Source: Bugula neritina
Taxonomy: Eukaryota; Bryozoa; Gymnolaemata; Cheilostomatida; Bugulidae
Length of the DNA stretch: 64,000 bases
Assembly: GCA_964035545.1 (NCBI GenBank)
Contig: OZ037767.1
Coordinates: 28,191,628 to 28,255,627, forward strand
Reading direction: 5' to 3'
Below, in pieces: positions 58,601-64,000 of this stretch. Position numbers and translations under genes: made by a program. Each line of letters begins with the position of its first letter. The stretch's first letter is position 1. The notes beneath the pieces are model-generated. The model was not told where the DNA came from. It did not search any database and was given only the letters and a program-made list of their open reading frames with translations.

Positions 58601-61600
58601 AAAACCAAATAACACATCACCCAATCTTCCAAAATGGAAGAACTTTGCAGAACCCTTGTATGGCCCTCCTAAACCATGAATGTATTTTTCAGTCAAGCAT
58701 ATCATTTACCTGAGTATAATTAGTAAATGTTGTATAATATAAATAGAACAGACATTATGCCTGGCTAAATACTAAAATGCTTCTTAAAAGAATATAGAAT
58801 AATTTCAAAAGCTCCCCGGCTAAATGGAGATAGATAGCCACATAACAGATTGATAGAAAAGTTGCTAGCTAACTGCAATACTTATTCTTGCAACTTTTTA
58901 GAATACATATTTAAATTATTAGCACCTATTACAATCCATAAACACTCAGCACAAAATTAAAATGTCCATACCTTGCCTGTTGGACCTGTGGGTCTAACAA
59001 TATGGTAAGGAAGTTTCTTACGCTTCATGTACATTTCAATGTTCTGTTTTGTAGTTTTCTCCCAAAGTTCCATTGATGCTTGGAAAACACATGGATTAAA
59101 GTTAGCAGCAAAGCAGACAAAAATTTTATGAAAAATATGGGCAATGATAGTTTAAATATTAATTAACATACATTCTTTAAAAAATTGCATTCAAACTGCA
59201 TGAAAACCTAGCAAGAGAGCAAAACTCCAACATCTCTGAGCACCTATAAAGTTGATGATTTGCGAGAGTTGCACCAGCTCAGTTAAATGACATTACATAA
59301 GCATAAACTATGCAATGACTGTAAGAAAAAAAATCACAATATATATAATTGAAGATTAGTGTATTTTAAGTGCATACATGAATAGAGTAAACATAGAATA
59401 AAATGCCATGCTGTATGCGCTGTACATACATACCAACTACTGAATCTTCACATATGATGTAATCCCTCAGCTTCTTCTCTGCCTCATTCAGCCGTGACTT
59501 ATTTTCACTCTCAGTTATAAGCAACACCAACTTGTGGTCACCAATTTTCCCAGCAGCAGTAGTAGTTCTGTACCGTACGCCGTACTCATCCAGAATACTG
59601 TTTATGTGACTGAAAGGGGACCAACAAAAAAAGTCACACATGTGATAACTTTTATTACCTTCTTAACAAAAGATTCTGACTTTGTAACTTAACCATGTTA
59701 TCAAGGTAGCGGCTTGTATGAAAATATAAAGAATTCCGTGTTGTGCTGATGACTACAATATCAATGAATACAACAACAAATTTTCACCCAACTGAAACAA
59801 GAATTATTGGCAATTTGTAAATCTTATGCACGAAACACAGTCATATTTCTTCTATATATAATATAAAGAGCTACACAATCGTATAGCAGAATTTCTGACA
59901 TTGTGGTTTAATAAAAAAGTTCTAGTACTGATTTTTATACCAGGCTAATTTGTCTTTAAATTTTTTTTTCCTATACACCTTTACATCTGCTCCTAGGTTC
60001 TAAATTTCTAACTTTTTATTAAATAATTTGAATTACCCAAAAGCATGGGACGTTCTACTGTCAAGAAACTCCCACATGGCTGCATTCACAGTTGTTTGCC
60101 GTTTAGTGAGGCTCTCTGAGTACTTTGCTATGCGCTCTTGTAGCTTTGAGATCATCTCAGCATCATCTCCTTTTATGATAGCTGTGCCCATCTCATTGCC
60201 CAAACTAACAGTAATGTTACAACCATGGAGCTCAGACTTCATAGCCGGCAGTCCTTTATACCTAACAAAAAAATCATGCAATGTCTTTTCAGCAATTCTA
60301 CTAAACATTATTCAAATAGGTACGTCTACCATTTAGTGCACCACATTTTTACATTCTGTCTTATGAAAAGCCAGTGAGGTTACTACTAGCTGGTTCACAT
60401 GACATGTGAAGTATGAAAACTTTACAAGGCCTACTTTAGAAACTCTGCATCAACTAGAGGAAGTGTTACACTGACATCAGTGTTACTTTTGTGGTCACTT
60501 TTGAGCTGATCTTCAAACGCAGTTACTAGGGATGGTTTACCTAAAAGCGAATAACAGACTACAATGAATACACATATTCATCCAATGTATTAGAGGAAAC
60601 TCTAGCTGTGGCACCGCATATCTTTAACTAAAGCATGCAGAAATACAGAATTGAATTTATATAAATCGTATTATAATGTTATTCTTGCGTGAAGACAGCT
60701 ATAACTGAAAAGTTAGGAATCATTAAATTTTCAAATTTACAACAGAGCCCATGTTACTATGTGCTTGTTTAACCACACTTGGTCCTGAACATAGTCTGGT
60801 GAAAATGTGGCAAAACTATATTAGTATCATGTATTAGTATCAGTATTAATATTAAGTATTATTATTATGTATTAATATTATGTATTATGTATCAGTATTA
60901 ATATTGTGTATAATGTATTAGGTATTAGTATCAGTATTATTATTATTATTATGTATTAGTATTAGTATTGATATCAGTACCAATACCATAGTGTACCAAC
61001 ACAATAGTATTGGTACTGATACTATTAATAGTATTGGTATCAATATTATGTATTAGCATCAGTGCTAGTGTCAAATCAACTAGTTAAAGCTTACCAAGAG
61101 CTCTTAGTGTGACCTGTTTAGATCCCTCAGACTGATCAAAGACGCAGAGGTTGGGATCAATTTTCATCTTTATCATATGCCACTGGGCACTCGGGACTGT
61201 GCAGCTCTCCATCTCTCTACACACGGAATAGAAGAGGAAAATGTCTAAAACTATGACAATTCTTGTGTTTGTTAAACTGTGTGCTGAGTGTATTACAGTC
61301 AACATCACTACTACTCAACTGTAACACCACAAGGTGACATTACAATTTTGTAGATATCACCTGTTGTCATTGACAATCTGATACACAACAAACTAACAAA
61401 TAAACAAGGCTATTCTCATTAGAGCTCTTAAAAGAGTCATCAAGGTTAAAATGATGTATCTGGCTATTCAGAAGGGAACACACAGATATATGTATGGTAC
61501 TATATCCTCTATATTACATTGGACACGCAACAACATTCTTAGAAGTCAATTTTCTATTCTTTCCGATTTGAAAAACAGCATGCAACAAAAGTGTGACATT

Positions 61601-63838
61601 GGAACTTCTCTACTTGCCGTAGTTTCTTATATTTTTAAGCAGATCAAAACGCATTTACTGCCATAATACTGTTGTGATTTATAACACATTGGTCATTCAG
61701 GAAAGTTGACATCACCACACAATGAGGTAACCACGTCAAACATGTATGACCTACTTAAGAGATTTAAAAAGTTCATTTATTTTCTCCTTCACTTGACCTC
61801 TCCAGTTAGGGAACGCTGTTTCAGAACTATCTGGAGATATCAAATGACCATTTTCTCTTTTATATTCGGCCTTTACTTTCTTCAACGCCTACAGTATTGA
61901 CCAATAGAATGTCTTAAAATAGACAATAGGTTGTAAAAATACCAGCAATACACTATATGAGCCAACACGCAAAAACGAGCACAAAAACTGCATAAAACTT
62001 GTTCACAAAATACCAACTAAATAACCAATGCACAAATTGTAAACATTCACCTTTCTGATTTGATTTTGAATACCATCAGCACGTTTGGTGAAATATTTAA
62101 AATAATCGTTGCTATAGCCCAGTTCCTTTACCAAATCGGCCACAGAGAGCGGGGCAGGTGCCACGGTACTACTTTCTAGATATAGAGCTACATCACTTAG
62201 TGCAGGGACAATTGGTGTAACAATATACTTCTCTAGTAACTCCATTGAATCGCCCATCTTTTGACTCAGAAATTTCACAACTTCTGCAATTAAAAAGAAG
62301 TTCACAGCTTTTCTTTGGAATTGTCTTTTCTATGATTAACCAACGAAAATGATGTGTTTAAAGTTTAGTGCAGAAATTAAATAATCGCATAATACTGAGA
62401 CAGATGTAAATAATCCTGATGAAAATTCAATAGTTAAGCTATAAAGCATTAGGAGGAATTAAAAAATCAAATGTTTAGTTTTTCATTTCTTTTGAAGCAA
62501 ACCTTTTTCGTGTTCAAAGTTGTAAGTTGTGGTCTGGTCAGCCATGGAATGATGAACCACTTTGGTACTGTTGTCTTTTCCCCACTTTTCAACTGCCTTG
62601 TTGACAGTTTTGGCGTCTTTAGAAAGGATGCCAGAAACTGCCACATGGCTGACAGACTTGAGTCTCCAAGCTCTGACACACTCCAGATTGGACGTCTGCA
62701 ATCCTCTGCAGATGTTGGCAAAATCTAGAAAGTTCTTCAAGAGTAAAGCATGCAATATACAATAAAATATACAATATGTATAATGTAATGTGCAATTATA
62801 TAATGTAATATACAATAAAATATACAATATATAAAATATATTATGCAATTGTGTAATGTATTATACAATATATATAATATATTATATTATGTAATTGTGT
62901 AATGTAATATACAATAAAATTAAAAGTACACACAAGTTCATTTCTACAGGAAATAAATAGAGTATCCACACGTTGATAATAAAAAGACAGATAGAAATAA
63001 TTTTTGATGAATGCATTACCTGGTTTTTTATCTCCAATGTACGAGAACATCACTACAGCCATCGAAGGGTCAGAGGTAAGGTACACTTTAGACACCATAT
63101 GCTTGCCATAGTTGGCGCATATATACGTGATAACTCCACGTCTCAGCCAGTCCGCTCTCACACCAGTTAGCAACAGGAAATAGTTGGATATAGCCTGAGA
63201 GATCTCGAGGCCACAGTCCTCTAACGGGACACTAGCACAGAGTGAGGAGTAGGCTATGGTCTTGTCTGAGTAAACTATTGGTGAACGGGACACCACCTCA
63301 CACGCAACTACAAACAGCGTCAAACAACTCTAGACTATTCATAACAAAAGCAACTTAAGCAAAGTAAAACATTTAGAGACACATCGCTAGTGTAATACCC
63401 AACTATATTATATATATATATATACATGTAGAAAATCTAAAACTATGAACTAATTTACCGTGAATCCATTCCCATTTAGCCAACTATTCATTTATTAGAA
63501 CACTTGTCCCATTCAAAACTAGTTTTCCATCCTCAGAAGGCCCGTGTTCAATAGTTCAAACCAACATTTTATAACTTGTAAAAAAGCTATACACAATATA
63601 GAAATGTGTCTCAAGCTTCATATTGATTAAACTAACTGAAAAACAGGCGAAGTTGTACCTTCAGGTTTGCTGTAAGCAACCAGCCGCTTTGACTGTGTGC
63701 TGGCAGTGCTGAGCTGTGCGGAACTGTCACCGCCACTGTGCTTTTTCAAGGTCATCACTTTACGCAGGTAAGTATCCGTGCTATTCGAATTAACCTGAGT
63801 CAGAAGGACGGAGAAATCCTTAGAAGACAGTTCTTGGA
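55611..63838 (-). CDS. PARP14-like KH/macro-domain protein, copy 2 (5' end outside the window)
   Basis: Sixteen exons in matching phase: 63838-63659, 63307-63020, 62724-62503, 62283-62051, 61888-61755, 61216-61095, 60540-60435, 60261-60037, 59609-59434, 59078-58972, 58354-57882, 57661-57534, 57232-57014, 56895-56661, 56288-56107, 55699-55611. They give 1039 codons including the stop. No frameshift or stop was found, so the gene looks functional. Compared with copy 1 it has five additional exons (63307-61095), one more codon in the 59609 exon and five more in the Ser-rich linker exon. The last exon ends one codon earlier, in ILN rather than VLRN. The macro domain keeps the same residues in its variant loop (DAMIIAVTQQLHMRDSG). 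The donor of the 62503 exon (GTTTGC) is weak. Confidence 0.8.
60820..61075 (+). repeat. TATTAGTAT-type repeat with an inverted pair
   Basis: Imperfect TATTAGTATTA and ATTATGTATTA units. Within it, 60960-61040 holds an imperfect inverted repeat around AGTACCAATACCATAG and TATTGGTACTGATACT. The counterpart in copy 1 is 39040-39240, directly next to the gypsy insertion. Confidence 0.7.
61095..63307 (-). CDS. copy 2 five-exon block absent from copy 1
   Basis: Exons of 288, 222, 233, 134 and 122 nt (999 nt in all), entered and left in phase 1. The first has an RRM-like pattern ending in SKVYLTSDPSMAVVMFSYIG. The second has a KH-like strand-helix (HVAVSGILSKDAKTVNKAVE). The third and fourth are helical (LLEKYIVTPIVPALSD). 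The fifth ends QVTLRAL. In copy 1 the corresponding DNA is replaced by the gypsy element. Confidence 0.8.
62755..62925 (+). repeat. AATATACAATAAAATATAC repeat
   Basis: Several imperfect AT-rich copies in the intron upstream of the 62724 exon of copy 2. Confidence 0.7.
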
Positions 63839-63897
63839 CTATAACAAAAAATTGCTTTACTTGATACAATGAAGCTAATGAATGTGCAGGCCACATG

Positions 63898-64000
63898 TGA
63901 CCAGGTGAGTGTGTGACCAGGTGAGTGTGTGACTAGGTGAGTGTGTGACCAGGTGAGTGTGTGAACAGGTGAGTGGGTGACCAGGTGAGTATGTGACCAG
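63898..64000 (+). repeat. 16-bp GTGAGTGTGTGACCAG minisatellite
   Basis: About six copies reaching the window edge, about 60 bases upstream of the 63838 exon acceptor in gene sense. Confidence 0.9.

Larger units (their letters stand above)
53905..63900 (-). repeat. right-hand unit of a tandem segmental duplication (pairs with about 30540-46540)
   Basis: Exons, introns and about 1.6 kb of 3' flank match the left unit in order and orientation. The left unit is longer because of the gypsy, the 1.3 kb insertion and the MITE, and it lacks the five-exon block. The left end of the similarity is near 30540 and 53905. The right end lies beyond the window. Confidence 0.9.

Overview
The window is nuclear DNA from an invertebrate animal. 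Genes are split into many short exons with GT-AG introns, the background is AT-rich, LTR and Tc1-type transposons are present, and one gene is clearly the animal helicase ASCC3. Expanded PARP14-like genes and a lectin-type receptor would suit a lophotrochozoan such as a mollusc, annelid or bryozoan, but the species cannot be named from the sequence. All exon models below were built by hand from splice signals, codon phase and protein similarity recalled from known families.

Layout, left to right. Two plus-strand genes for single-pass membrane proteins lie at 488-4101 (signal peptide, SUEL-lectin-like ectodomain, Thr-rich stalk, long tail) and 5449-7185 (small, no signal peptide). From 8010 to 29573 the minus strand carries 33 exons of ASCC3, in frame from the start codon through both helicase cassettes. 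The exon at 8010 ends in an intact donor, but the last Sec63-type module (roughly 400 residues in the family) is not found in the window. ASCC3 introns hold a dead Tc1-like transposon (15204-16979) and several minisatellites that sit close to splice sites.

From 30586 to the right edge lie two tandem minus-strand copies of one gene. Its protein combines a proline-rich N-terminus, small RRM-like modules, KH-like repeats and a divergent C-terminal macro domain. It resembles PARP14 but has no ADP-ribosyltransferase domain. Copy 1 (50664-32179, 16 exons, 1160 residues) is complete. Copy 2 (63838-55611) runs off the right edge. The duplicated unit includes about 1.6 kb of 3' flank, probably 3' UTR, ending at an AATAAA in each copy.

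The copies diverge by insertion and deletion. Copy 1 carries a Ty3/gypsy element (39241-45976, antisense to the gene), a 1.3 kb TIR-flanked insertion and a 209 bp MITE. Only the first 55 bp of the gypsy 3' LTR survive. The host DNA resumes at a point that, judged from copy 2, lies about 2.25 kb further on. The missing stretch in copy 2 contains five exons totalling 999 nt bounded by phase-1 introns, so copy 1 lost exactly 333 codons and stays in frame.

The gypsy element has gag and pol in different frames, joined at a canonical T TTA AAC heptamer expected to direct -1 ribosomal frameshifting. Its integrase frame is broken once. The spacer between the two copies (50665-53949) holds a tRNA-derived relic, a Penelope-like GIY-YIG relic and a TA microsatellite.
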